Positions 39,040-50,968 of a DNA stretch of 64,000 nucleotides are shown in pieces. The DNA is from Monilinia fructicola (lineage: Eukaryota > Ascomycota > Leotiomycetes > Helotiales > Sclerotiniaceae): NCBI GenBank assembly GCA_008692225.1, contig VICG01000016.1, forward strand, positions 806,001 to 870,000, written 5' to 3'. A model generated the notes under the pieces. It did no database searches. It was not told the origin of the DNA and was given only the letters and a program-made list of their open reading frames with translations. A program made the position numbers and the translations under genes. Each line of letters starts with the position of its first letter. Position 1 is the stretch's first letter.

Positions 39040-41110
39040 CTTGTGTATGTTTCAATCAACTGATCGAATGTTAGATGTAGATAATTCGTTCGTTGTAAAG
39101 ATTGATTATGCTTTTTTTGTTCTGGGGAACTTTTTTTCTGCCGAATGACTGACCGCCTTTTGATATTTCATTTCATAATCAGTAAAATGCGGGGCATCAC
39201 ATGGTTCTACCGCCCGTATATTAATAATACGACGATCCCGGGGTCATTGTACAGTAGTTGATTACCCAAAGTATCCACGGGTATCTAAGCTTCCCTACCT
39301 GGGTAAACAACGTATCTATTATATTGTTGTATTCATCTCTACTATTTATTTAATCTTTCAACATGATACTTGCCAATCATTCAAAAGATCTCGCCGACCA
39401 CGCATGGATAGATAAATAATTCTTTCTAGTCGCTGGCAAGCGAAGATTTCTACCGCTCCCCTAAAAGACCTAAATGTGTTTTGGGAATTTGTATTTTTAA
39501 GCCATCTCGAGATCCCCGTTCCCAAAAGAAAAGAAAGCGAACTTTATCAAACTCTTCCCTTTTTCAAGGGATAGTTTATATTCAATGGAATCTTTATATG
39601 ATCTCATGTCAAGAAAAGAGCTGCGTCGAAGGAGTGTAATTTGACGTGGCGTTTTGATACGACACAATATCTCACAATTTCTCGCAATCTGATACAGCTA
39701 TTTTGAAAAAATCATTACGAAAGATATGCATATCCTCGAATACGACACTGCAACAAACTATCATGTACCGTATATCCCGCAAAGCGGAGGCTTCTCTGTT
39801 TCTGATGTATTCTCAATTTGTCCTATGAAGAGGGTTCTTTTGAACGGATTATATCTTTACATCCTTAATTGAATTGTCGACAAGTACCAATAGAAGTGTT
39901 CTAGAGACTCTTTAACGTCTGCGAAGCTTCCTAGTAGTTTAAAAGTTAACTTCATCAAGAGAGACCATGTGTATTCTGGATCAGCAAAAGTTGTTCTCAG
40001 CGGTCGAGTAATATGTCCCTCTCTAAATGAACCAAGCAAAGTTTATTAACAGACATGACGAAAGGTTTATCCTTTATCTTGTGATTGTATATATAGCTAG
40101 GAATTGAGTATAATATTCGATAAGGAGAAGATGATGTAAGTATTGTAGATGAGAAGATATCTTGAGAGGAATCCGAAGATACAGAGATCCATGGATATAT
40201 GGGATAGAGAGTCCTAGGAAGGTATAAGAGAATGATGTCGAGATGGAGAAGAAAGAAAAAGGGAAAAGGGGGGATGAATTTGTGCGTCTTGATGTAGGGC
40301 TATAGTCATAAGATCTCGATCCCATTGGCTTTATCCCATGATGTAGTGCGTGAAGTTCTACTGGCTAGTACCCTATTTGAAGCTAATCAAGAACTGCAAA
40401 TGCAAATCATCAATATATCAACAACTACCTAGTAGCTGTAGATACATAAATATGTCATCGGCAGGGATCTAAACATAAGAATACACCTCTTTTCCTGTTC
40501 TTCTTTCCTAAATATACCTCCAGGACTACCCAGATGGTAAAAGAAAACCTCATCACCTTGGCAAGCACTTCAACGTTCGACAATCAAATGTCTATCTATA
40601 GCTCTCATAGGACAAAGAGTGTATTATCTTAGGTTACATGACCAGATTTGAATTGATATATTCAAGACCATCAAAACCCGTTGAAGCTCTAGAGACAGAG
40701 ATATCACTTGATTGTCAGATATAAAGATATCGAAGAATACTAAACCGCAGGTAGGTACCTTGTAAAGTATATTTTTTAGTTTCATACCTCGAGCGTGCTG
40801 TCAAATGATCGACGTCATGTTTAGTGCGCTAGCGGCCGCTAGTTTCTTTATTCTCCAGCTTCTCGGTATATCTCATTGTTCTTGTCTTCACTCAATTTCT
40901 ATTGTCATCCAGCATACAGCATACAGCATACGGCATACGGAATACGGCATACGGCATACGGCATACGGCATACTGTCTCACCATTGGCCATTCGTACCCT
41001 TTACGTATGTAATTGACCTCTTGATGTTAATCACCAGATTTCCCGTACTTCTACCACTCACGTCCATATAATCACCATCATTCTATTTCCCTTTCGCACT
41101 TCAAGTAACC
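39040..41110. other. 2.1-kb intergenic region, no gene seen
   Basis: Lies between the divergent Dhr1 (-) and Med6 (+) genes, so it holds both promoters. Open frames here (for example 39857-40039 -, 40074-40325 - and 40805-41071 +) are short, lack recognisable domains, and the last one runs through a simple repeat. I saw no tRNA-like or snRNA-like element. Confidence 0.5.
40911..40973 (+). repeat. Minisatellite of nine 7-bp units (AGCATAC/GGCATAC)
   Basis: Nine consecutive heptamers: three AGCATAC, then GGCATAC-type units with one GGAATAC variant. The change from A- to G-type units along the array suggests stepwise expansion. It lies about 140 bp upstream of the Med6 start codon. Confidence 0.9.
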
Positions 41111-42135
41111 ATGGCATCACAAGACCCTCCTCTAGATGAGATACAATGGAGAGATCCACAATGGGTCGCAGGAAATGGAGGCCTTCACGAGAATACAATT
41201 CTTCATTACTTTGCACAGTCGCCCTTCTTTGATCGAACATCAAATAATAGCATCCTAACAACACAAGCTATGTATAATCCAAACATGATGTACCTCTTGG
41301 GAACCCGTGGCGCATTCGAGGGACGACTAAAAACTATGTCTGGATTGGAATTCATAGTTGCGCAAGAGCCTGCAGAGATGGCGCCGGGTACTGGTACTGG
41401 AGTATGGGTCATTAGGAAACAAACAAGAAGAAAGAGAGCTCCCGAGGATGACGAAATCATAATTCTTGCGTCATATTTTGTGGTGGGAGAAAATATTTAT
41501 ATGGCTCCTACTGTTGCGGATGTACTGGGTAGTAGAATGGTATGGTTGATTCTCTTCAATCTCAATACTGCTTTCTCTAATCTCAATACAGTTATCAATC
41601 TTTACTTCCCTCACAAATGCCATCTCAAAAGTATCCGAACTACCTAATTTTCTCTCCCTCTCTCGGTCATAGATATATGCCACCAGTTCTGCCGCGAGCA
41701 AAAGCCATCACTACCGCTTTTTCTCAGATTTCTAAAGAAAATACTCCAATGCCCGATTCTCTTTCGACGGAAACCAAAAATACCTCCACCAGCACCTCCA
41801 ACAATGTCCTCGCGCATCATCTTCTCGAAGAAACGCTCAATATTTCACTCAAATATGGCGATGAATACATGGATGAAAATCCCATCACTGGAACCCCAGG
41901 TGATTTTCATTTCAGCACAACTGGCCGTAAGGAAAAGGAAAAGCTCATGGTACCCCCAACAACGAAACCAGCCGGCTTTGGCCTGAGTGGTAAACCCGCA
42001 CCCACACCTTTAAAAACAGATTTGGGAATGCAAAAGAAAGGAAGCAAGGGGGAAAAGAGTCCCAGAACTCCAGGATCGGGCAAACCAAAAAGAAGAAAGA
42101 GCAAAGCCATGAATGGTGGGGTGAGTCCTACATAA
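41111..42135 (+). CDS. MED6: Mediator complex subunit 6 (Med6), with an apparent 1-nt frameshift
   Basis: Exon 1 (41111-41539) encodes the Med6 N-terminal domain: DEIQWRDPQWV at the start, HENTILHYFAQSPFFDRTSNN, the MSGLEFIVAQEP strand and the ASYFVVGENIYMAPTVADVLGSRM segment. A 52-bp intron fits at 41540-41591 (GTATGG, CTAAT branch site, ACAG). The next codons, LSIFTSLTNAISKVSELPNF, are the expected Med6 helix in phase, but the following expected piece SPSLGHRYMPP is in the next frame, one nucleotide further on. The switch falls in the TTTT run at about 41648-41651; as written, the first frame stops at 41670-41672. Downstream the frame stays open to the stop at 42133-42135, with a Lys/Ser/Pro-rich basic tail. 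Med6 sits in the Mediator head and is essential in yeast, so an assembly or base-call error is more likely than a dead gene. Confidence 0.85.
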
Positions 42136-42411
42136 TATGGATAAATGCTTCGGATATGAATTTACTATACAGTACATCACTCACACATGATATCTTTAAG
42201 GCGTTGCAGAGGATATACCAATAACGAATCAAGCTGATAGAGCTGGCAAAACATATACCATAATCAGAATACAATGAATCAACTACTACTTATTACAAAT
42301 ATCTAACCCCCTCCCCCCCTTCTCCCCAGCCCCTCTGCCCTACGCCTCTCCCCACCCCCGTTATACCCCACTCAACCCATCTAACAGCAAAGCACCTACG
42401 AACACAACGCT

Positions 42412-42472
42412 CATTCATCCTCATCCACCCTCATCTACCCTCATCCACCCTCATCCACCCTCATTCATCCAT
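42412..42472 (+). repeat. TCATCCACCC-type minisatellite
   Basis: About six imperfect units (CTCATCCACC, CTCATCTACC, CTCATTCATC) in a row, pyrimidine rich on the plus strand. Confidence 0.8.
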
Positions 42473-42490
42473 ACAATCAAACTAAAATTT

Positions 42491-42503
42491 AGATGTGCAA
42501 CAA
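42491..42503 (-). repeat. Inverted outlier copy of the GTTGCACATCT motif
   Basis: AGATGTGCAACAA is the exact reverse complement of the TTGTTGCACATCT core that recurs, all in one orientation, in the array at 43.6-45.2 kb. It lies 1.2 kb outside that array. Confidence 0.5.
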
Positions 42504-43599
42504 ACAGTTTTATTTCCTTTTAATCAATGCAGGCTATTGATCCGCGAGAACAAGTATAGTTAGTAGTTTATCCAGTTCAAGACCCCTGGAGGAATTAGAT
42601 GCTTACAAGTGTCCTGCCTGCTAGTTTGTTTGGGATGGCGTTAGTCAGTAGATGGTGTTATGCTGTGGTGTTGTGATGTTGTGATTGACTAGGAAGTTAG
42701 CGCATCATGCGCATGAAGTTGTCGTGTCTAATTCCTGATATTGAATGGTGCGCTGGTGGACAACATGGATGTTTTACAGTGCAGCAGCTGAAGTGGGTGA
42801 TGTGGATTCTTGATGTTGATAAGGCTAGCTGAAATGACTCGAAAGGATAGGGTTAAAGGTAGCATTTGAGTCATGGGCTGAGCCCTGATTCCCTGAAGTC
42901 TTCACATGCAAGCAGTTGCTGCGTATTACATCTACTGTATCCTGCTGTTGCGGAGTAGTTACTGATCCAACATGTTGTCTCCGAAGTTGAATCTAGCTTA
43001 CTACCTTTACACACTTTTCTACCCACCAAGTATCAAGTGCTGAATACTCTCGAGACATTATCTTCATACCTCTGCATAAAGTTGTGCATACCTATCATGT
43101 ATACAGCCAGTAAATGAACTGGTGAAGCGGCCAACTAGCTAGTCAGTGACACGGCGCGTCTAGTGCGTTTGACTATCCCTCCTAGCAATAGAACTACATC
43201 CTTTCATTTCATCCCATTCCGCAAATCAATGATTGCAAACAACGGTTCATTTGAAGACAATAAACGTAAACGTTCCGCTGCGGCACGATCCAGGATTTGC
43301 AAGCTTCATCCCTATCAATCTAAAATTAGTCCATGATGGTTACACCGAACGTTGCGCGAGTAATGTGTGTGCATTGGTGGTGATTATAAAGACAGCCTAG
43401 GTACAAGGACAGCACCTTTGAAAAATGTATTTAATTATCCAAGGAAGGGTAAATGATATGAGATGGTTAAATACCTAGATGATGCATGATCGCTTTACTC
43501 TATAAATCTCGATCAACATCAACAGCCCCTTTATTAGGCAAATTAGTTCCTCTCCTCGCTTCCGAGCGCTTCAACGATATGAATGCTCTTACGCATCCT

Positions 43600-45180
43600 C
43601 CCTAAGCGTCCGGCGTCTCGAATTAGCAGCCACTTTGTACCGCAAGCCTGTGCAAGGACGAAGATATTAGATGTGTAATTTGATTGTATCTGTTGCACGT
43701 CTTGTTTTCTAGTGGCGTTCAGGATTTGTCGGAGAAGGAATCTGAGCATCTCAAAGTTGATCATGAATCCGCAGCCACCACCATTCACCCATGTCGCCAT
43801 CATTCAGCTTTCACCTCCAGTCGCATTAGACCCCTCACCTACCCACAATACTGCAAGAAGAATGATACTAACCTCAATAATACTTCTCAATAACATATTG
43901 TTGCATGTCTAGAATTATAGTCAATTATAGTCGGTGTTTCGATTATAATATCCCTTCCACATACAAGGTCAAATCCAAACTTCTAGTAATCCGGCGTCTC
44001 GCATGCGCATCCGCGACCCGTGCCACCTGCATCTCCTACTTCCCCATCGAACTACTGCAAGGAAATGGATGTTAGATAAATCGTCAAAGTCTTTGTTGCA
44101 CATCTGGTTTTCTAGTGGCGTTACATTTTTCAGGATTGAAAGATCAAATCTAGATACATACTTCGGAGTCGGACATCTCGCATCCTCCCCTATCATAAAA
44201 CTATCAACCCATACCATCACCTCCACTTTAATCTTCCCAATTCAAGAGCTACGACAAGATTGTAAGGACTAGGTACAGTTAGAATGCATTTGTTGCACTC
44301 CTCATTTTCTAGTGGCCTGCATTCAGGCGTGACCGCAACAAGGTCTACCTCTGATCCGGCATCTCGAATGCATCGTGAGCAACTAACCTCTGCCATCTCC
44401 ACTTCAATCCTTACGCTCCCACAACCACACCCAGGCCATGTATCCCTTTCTGTTCTTGCAATATACATTTGTTGCAAATCTGTATTTCTAGTGTAGTCAG
44501 GATTGTTTCCAGGGTAACTCTTTCCCAACTACCCTGTCGATTTGATCATTTAGCGGTTTACATACACATCTACTGCCAGCACGACACAACCAACCATGAG
44601 CACTCTCCACTCCAATGAGATCTAATTACACAATCAAAATGCCGTAGATGAACAGCGTGAAGCTTTGTTGCACGTCTGATTTCTTAGTTATGTTCCATCA
44701 TGTCGATGCATTCAATCTAAATATCCTAGATACCTAGGAGTCCCGCTTCTCGTATCTGCATCCGCGCTCCGTTAGGAATTACGACTCCACTCATGTCAAA
44801 GCCGACCACTTCAGTATAGCACCGGAAGTAATACAAGTGCAGTAGAATGGTTGATTGCAATTGCAATTGTTGCACATCTAAACTTCTAGTGGCGTTCCAC
44901 ATTCATTCATGGTCAACTCCCAACTAGCCTTCTCACGTCTGGTTGAAATTTCCGGCGTCTCGCCTTTTTAGCCACAGCTGTTGCGGCCTAGCCACAATCA
45001 CAGTCACAGCCACCAAACCGTGACATCCGTTCCCCTAATCTACCTCGGTATTTATGCAATGATAGTCTAAAACTAACTACCTACGGAGTAATGAGTCTTA
45101 CCTAGGCACCTGTAGGCTGAATATCTATTATTATAATACAAGACAGGAATTTGTTGCACGTCTTCTTTTTAGTGACGTGA
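43600..45180 (+). repeat. Diverged tandem array, about 200-bp period, eight units, function unknown
   Basis: Motif A, roughly GTTGCACRTCT followed by TTTTCTAGTGGCGTT, starts at 43692, 43900 (truncated), 44095, 44292, 44471, 44667, 44869 and 45153. Spacings are 208, 195, 197, 179, 196, 202 and 284 bp. Motif B, CCGGCRTCTCG, often followed by CATNNGCATCC, precedes A by about 80-200 bp at 43610, 43991, 44169 (variant), 44356, 44741 (variant) and 44952. The sequence between the motifs is only loosely conserved. Units are not AT-shifted like the large array, so RIP seems weak or absent. Minus-strand frames read short peptides across single units but none spans the array. I do not recognise the family. 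It might be a minisatellite, a decayed tandem gene or a repeated non-coding RNA. Confidence 0.7.
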
Positions 45181-46283
45181 TTAGCGTTTCTTTCGTAGGG
45201 ATTGAATGCTGTATAATTACGGTAGATGTTGTCGCAGCTACCGTGAACTTGTGTCGTACTGGCATTTAACCTGGAACCTCCACTTTCCGAAAATTAACCT
45301 ACTGCTCTAATATGGCTTTCTGGTAGCATTCAGAGTTCGTAATGTATCATCGTACTGTATATTGTTTAATATCAAATCTCGAATCTCATTTATCCAATCT
45401 AATCGCATCGAATCGCATCCCAAGCATCCTTGACCCCTATTCTCCACTTCAGTTGTATTCCGGAGGGTCTACTACTCCTTAACCTCTCGACTAGAGTATC
45501 CAAGTGTACACCCACCATACATCCTCATTTCATTCCAAGTATATCATCTCAATGGCATTAACAACTTTGAACCCATCATCTTGCGCTCTTATCTATAAGT
45601 CCAACTTTACAGTGTCGACCTGCCTTTCAATCAATACTCATCCCTCCATACACAGACACGTGCGAGGTACACTCACGATTACCTATCCTCCACCACAACC
45701 CTACACCTCGAGCTCCCAAATCGCCAGAAATCCCAAGCCCAATACCATCTCACCACATTGTTCCCATTTCAACCGCAGCCCAGTATATATCATGACCCAA
45801 AACTAAACACCAATCTACCAACCCGTCAACCACCCCATAGCCAACCATCCCTCTAACGCTCTCGCCCTGCCATCCCCTCAACCCAACGTCCATCGACCTC
45901 ACACCCATCTCCCCATTCACTCCCAGCGAGAACCCGTATATCTATTTACCCCTATCTCCGACCTCCCATCTCCCATCTCCCATCCCGCCCAACTCCCCAG
46001 TCACAACCCACCGAAAGTAGCTTCACAACATATATACAGCACAAGTATATACAAATAGATACCCCCTCCACCCCACAAGACATTTCCCTCCCCCTCCCCC
46101 CTTCCCCTCCCCTTCCAAACATCGACCTCCTAGGAGCGCCAGAAGTATCACATTCTAGACATGGAGATATCTGCATGCATGGCTATATATGTAGCACGTA
46201 CATATCACGCGTTGCGCTTCATTGAGAGGTGTTGGAGTGATGGATGGTTCGGATATGGGTGCTGAGAGGGGGAGGGGGTTTCG

Positions 46284-46633
<350 letters not shown>

Positions 46634-46839
46634 AGCGTTCAATGTGTATTATATCTAGGAGCCAGAAACCAGCGGGTTTTAGCCAGGGAGGATCTTGGAG
46701 CAAGATAGGATGTTGACGTGAGAAGATAGCCCTGAAGATTATAAGATTAATATATTACAGCTATCAGAGATTGTGTCATAGGATAATATGTGTACATCTT
46801 GCTCAAGGCATTACACATATCGTATACCCACCATCCGCC

Positions 46840-49109
46840 CTACCTCTCCGCCATCCTCGTCTCCGGACCATGATATCCAGCAGCAGTTCCCTTCTCTACC
46901 TCAAAATCTCCCTTTTCTCCCGACTCCAAAACTCCCGTTCTCAACTGTCCTTCCTCCTCCCCACTAACCATACTACCCCATCTACTTCCCTCTTCATCCG
47001 ATCTCTCCTCCTCTCTCACATAATCCTTAACCTCCATCCACTCACTCAATTTATATTGTATCTCCACAGGCCATTTCCAACACACTCCCCAATAAACCAT
47101 AAAGCTAACAAAAAGTCCAATTGGGTACGCAAAATAGTATGCTCTCGTTATGCCAAATGGCGCATTAACCCCCATATTATTGAGAAAGCCCCAGAAATTC
47201 GGTATTATACCAATGACGTACGCAGCATACGCGCGCCAATTCCAACCACCAGTATAGTGATAGGCGGCTTTTTTATCCGAAGTATAGAGATCTGGTATCT
47301 TGAGGAAACCACGCGCGATGACGAAATAGTGGCAGAGAAGAACGCCAGTGATGGCAGAAAGGAAAATCTGGTAAGAGGCAAGGAAAGAGATGAAAATGCT
47401 AGCGGACTTGAGAAGGTACCAAGGTTGAATTGCTATGGAGACGACGGCGCAGATGAAAAAACCGGTGCGGATTGATATATATTTTGGGACTAAGAGTGAT
47501 ATGTTAGTAGAGTTGGGGATTGGAATTGTTGATGAGTCAAGAAAGTTGAGACACACAGAGAGCAGCGATATCATTCCCAGCTGGAATTGAGTTTTCAAAA
47601 ATCGAAGAAAAGATTGCTGAATAGGCGAAGCATGCGGCAATGAAGAAACACCCTGCTCGAGTAGGCGCATCATATGTTCGTTCGAGAATACGGTCGAGGT
47701 AGGTCAGGGGAGACCAAATAATTTCGCCAAAGAGGACTTGACTTGAAGAGCTCACTAAATTACCGATAATTGATACAATTAACTATTACATATATTAGTG
47801 TGAGGTATGACGAACAGTCGCTACCGACCGTATGTATATGATAGAGGAACAAACATTAGAGATTGGAAATCCAAGTAAATTTCCCAATATAACATCATTT
47901 GGTTTACGAGCATAACGTTGGAAATCAGCTGCGTTGGAGGCGAATGTAGCACAATTCGCTGCACCGAGAAGTATAAATCGTACAAGAAGCCACGTTCGTT
48001 CTGTACCCTTGACTGTACCTGGTTGACGAGCAACTGGTCCAATGCCACCAGCCATGGTTAACGTCCAGGCACACATGGCAATGGCAGAAATGATAAAAAC
48101 AATAAGTTTGGCGTAGACAAGACCTTTCATCTATTTTCATATTAGCATTTCTAAGATTAACACAAGAATGGGACCAACCTTTGGGACAGGTATAATAAGA
48201 AAGCAGCAGGTAAGAATCCAAAAGATGCCAAGTCCAAGCATACCACCAGAATTGAGAGCGGAACCTTCACCCATAACATTCTTGAAATTGGCAACGTGTG
48301 GACTGAGTGTATGAAGCATGACATAAACGCATTCGCCTCCTTGGACTGCATTAACACCATTCCAAACAATGGCCATTACAGCACGATTGAACGTAGGCCA
48401 CCATGCCCCAAATACACCAAATGCAGCTCTGTTGAGTATTGGATAACCACTATATATTTGGTCAGTATTGGTAAGAGATGAGGAATAATGTAAACTCTTG
48501 ATACTTTGAAAAATGCCAAGAAAATTTGAGGTAATAATATGAAGCAAAAACATATTGGTGAGGTGCTCCAGATATCTATCTCAACTGGAGATATCCGTCT
48601 GAAGTAAAATGATGAAAGTGACACGTGCTGATCGAAACAATATTTTAATAGAATCAAGCAATCCCATTGATAAAGGACACAAATACAAGAAACCTTCACT
48701 TACATATGATATACAGCGCCCGATCTACCATTGAATACAATCACAAAAGCAATTAAACATTGACCACCAAAAGCACACAAGACCGATTCCCACATACTCA
48801 ATCCCAAAGCCTGGGCACTCGATGCAGCATACCATGTTGAAACTGTAGAAGCTGTTCATCCATATCAGCATCATGAATATAGAATCAATTACCAAAAAAT
48901 GCAACAGGTGAGAGTATCTCAAACATACTTGCAGAGAACCAAAAAGTAAGATAAGTCCAAACATTCCAAGTACGATCTGACAATTTCAAAGGTCTGATAT
49001 CATCATTGTCCAACCAATTATCCTTTCCATGGACATTCGCTGTGCCTTTAGCTTCGAAATGAGGATTTCTTAATTTCTGGCGCACGACACCAAAAAGATC
49101 CGAAATCAT
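46840..49109 (-). CDS. NCS1-family (Fur-type) nucleobase/allantoin/vitamin permease, six exons
   Basis: I place exons at 49109-48929, 48842-48704, 48449-48179, 48130-47855, 47782-47557 and 47489-46840, giving 580 aa in one frame. Introns are 86, 254, 48, 72 and 67 bp, with GTATGT, GTAAGT, GTTGGT, GTTTGT and GTGTGT donors. Joined segments read as the NCS1 family: MISDLFGVVRQKL start, WTYLTFWFSAISTWYAASS, VYHIGYPILNRAAFG, AWWPTFNRAVMAIVWNGVNAVQGG, FPISNLIVSIIGNLVSSSSQ, IPAGNDIAALFPKYISIRTG, then the last membrane helices and a charged cytosolic tail. These are 12-TM plasma-membrane H+ symporters for uracil, uridine, allantoin, thiamine or nicotinamide riboside. In TM3 the Trp (about 136) is kept, but the position of the substrate-binding Gln known in Aspergillus FurE/FurD reads Asn (about 140). 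Substrate therefore remains open. It is divergent from the dioxygenase at 50969. Confidence 0.85.
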
Positions 49110-49721
49110 TGTCAAAAGATATCGCAATGGATTCGATTGATTGAAGCAAGAACAATATGGAAGAATATGGGTGGATGTATATATTAATGAATCATAAAAT
49201 AAGAAGGGATAAGAAAGAAGAGAAAAAAGTGCCAAGTAATGATGGGGTATATATCAAACTAATTTATAGATTCCTCTAGATTGTATCTAGTAGGTGTTTA
49301 TCACTCACCCCCTTCCCAAATCCCATCTATTTGTCCATTCATCCATTCATCCATCCATCATCCACCCATTCATCATCTGTCTATCATATCATACATGATT
49401 ACACATAATTATCCATTCAAACATCCATCCTATCTATCTACCTATCCCAGATACACGAGAGTACAAGAAAACCAAGATACAAAGTCACTTCTCTCCTTCC
49501 CAAAGCAAAGTACCTGCAGAAAATCCGAAATCAATCAAAGATAGAGATATAGATATGCAGTGTAACAAGAAGAAATCTCTCCAATCCATTATCTCACATT
49601 TGTACGCAACGTAAACTCCAGTGCAGTTCTCCGCTCTCAGATTAAAAAATGTAACCAACTTGGCTCTCTTGGCACATCCGCTCCTGCTGAATTTTTCCAA
49701 GGTTTGTAGGACCAAGAGATG

Positions 49722-49784
49722 AGTTGAAGCCAATTGAAGCCAATGAAAGTCAATTGAAGCCAGCGAAAGCCAATGGACGCCAAT
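49722..49784 (+). repeat. TTGAAGCCAA minisatellite
   Basis: Six imperfect 10-11-bp units (GTTGAAGCCAA, TTGAAGCCAA, TGAAAGTCAA, TTGAAGCCAG, CGAAAGCCAA, TGGACGCCAA). Confidence 0.8.
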
Positions 49785-50199
49785 CAAATGTTCCGATAAA
49801 TTCAGATACACGCTTGTGTAGCTCAGATGTCAAAGTTGACATTCTTTATTACACTTGTCATACAGGAATGATTTATGCACGAGAAAACGAGGATTTGACA
49901 TTTGGTGAGATGTGAGTGAGATCTCAGGGCCTGTGAGTAGCCGTTGAATTTAAATGAAGGGATGACGGGATGATGGGATGATGGGATGGAGGGATGATAG
50001 AACAAATGGATAGATACAGAGGATACAGATGTTGAAACGTTCATGTTGTGCTTATATTTATTTCACGTGACTGATTGGTTTAAGATTATATGGATCGGTA
50101 CTCGTCCGTACTCACACTAGTCCTTCTAGCTGCGTGGATATTGACAGGGATTATCTCAGATCTGTGCGCACTAGAAGAGTCAAGGAATATGAGAAATAT

Positions 50200-50348
50200 T
50201 ACGGAGCACAAGTGTTGCAGTACTCCGTACAAGTATTATCAAGAGATGAGAGTTGAAGGCTTGGCGGCTTGGAGGCTTGGAGCTGATAAGAGTACGGAGT
50301 GTGGATCTAGTAGCTACCAAGACCGCCTAGGCAGGCACGTGCTCCGTA
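50200..50348. promoter_or_regulatory. Cluster of four CTCCGTA/TACGGAG motifs
   Basis: TACGGAG at 50200-50206, TACTCCGTA at 50221-50229, TACGGAGT at 50293-50300 and CTCCGTA at 50342-50348. They lie between the divergent NCS1 permease and dioxygenase starts. They are followed by two palindromic TACTACGTAGG copies at about 50366 and 50383. These look like binding-site candidates, but no factor is assigned. Confidence 0.4.
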
Positions 50349-50968
50349 TGTAAGTGGTAGGTACTACGTAGGTAAACTCTTACTACGTAGGAATAACGAT
50401 AAGCAATGATTGCCCGATAAGGACAATGGCCAAGTGATAAGGTTAAAGTGATAAAGTGCTTTATCTTCTTATCCTTCCTTCTTCTTGTCAACCCCTGGCC
50501 AACGTCGATTCTATCCAAACTCTGCCTCGGCTCTTCTCACTGCACATGGATGGATACTTGTATATTCATTAAGCTTGAGAATAGCTGAATACCTTGTGGT
50601 TGAATACCTTGTGGTTGAATGCCTACCTTGCACTAGGTATATACATACTACTTACCAAGTGAATGCTTGGGAGTTTCAACATCCATACTTTCCCAGGTTA
50701 TTCATATAAACAATCTATTATTCACTCAAATCGATTGAAACCCTTCCATCTATCGAAACTGACCGATTGATTCACTTGCATATGACCATCTGGCGGGTAA
50801 CCTTATGTATTGATACTCGTAATCAAACAGCATTTACCTAATACGGGCAGGCACTTCTCATTTGTCCCCTTCACCGTCTCTCTGCAACTCAATTCTAATC
50901 CAAGGCCGGCGCATTTCAATCTCATTCATCTGCCACCATCTCACCTATCAATTCAAGACCAACCCATC

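Larger units (their letters stand above)
49110..50968. other. 1.86-kb divergent intergenic region with short repeats and CTCCGTA motifs
   Basis: Shared upstream region of the NCS1 permease (-) and the dioxygenase (+). It holds a CCAT-type run (49335-49375), a 10-11-bp TTGAAGCCAA minisatellite (49722-49784), five 8-bp GGGATGAT-like units (about 49959-49998), a 15-bp TTGAATACCTTGTGG repeat (about 50585-50627), and clustered CTCCGTA/TACGGAG motifs at 50200-50348. No gene is supported. Confidence 0.6.

Noticed and set aside
41631..41672. 42-bp mini-intron in Med6 (GTATCC..CTAAT..CATAG) as an explanation of the frame change
   Set aside because: It would remove conserved residues and put the downstream part in the wrong frame.
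43543..44528. Minus-strand frames of 85-103 codons sharing RDAG and CNK-like bits
   Set aside because: The shared residues come from the repeated DNA boxes of the 200-bp array; frames are interrupted between units and no domain is visible.
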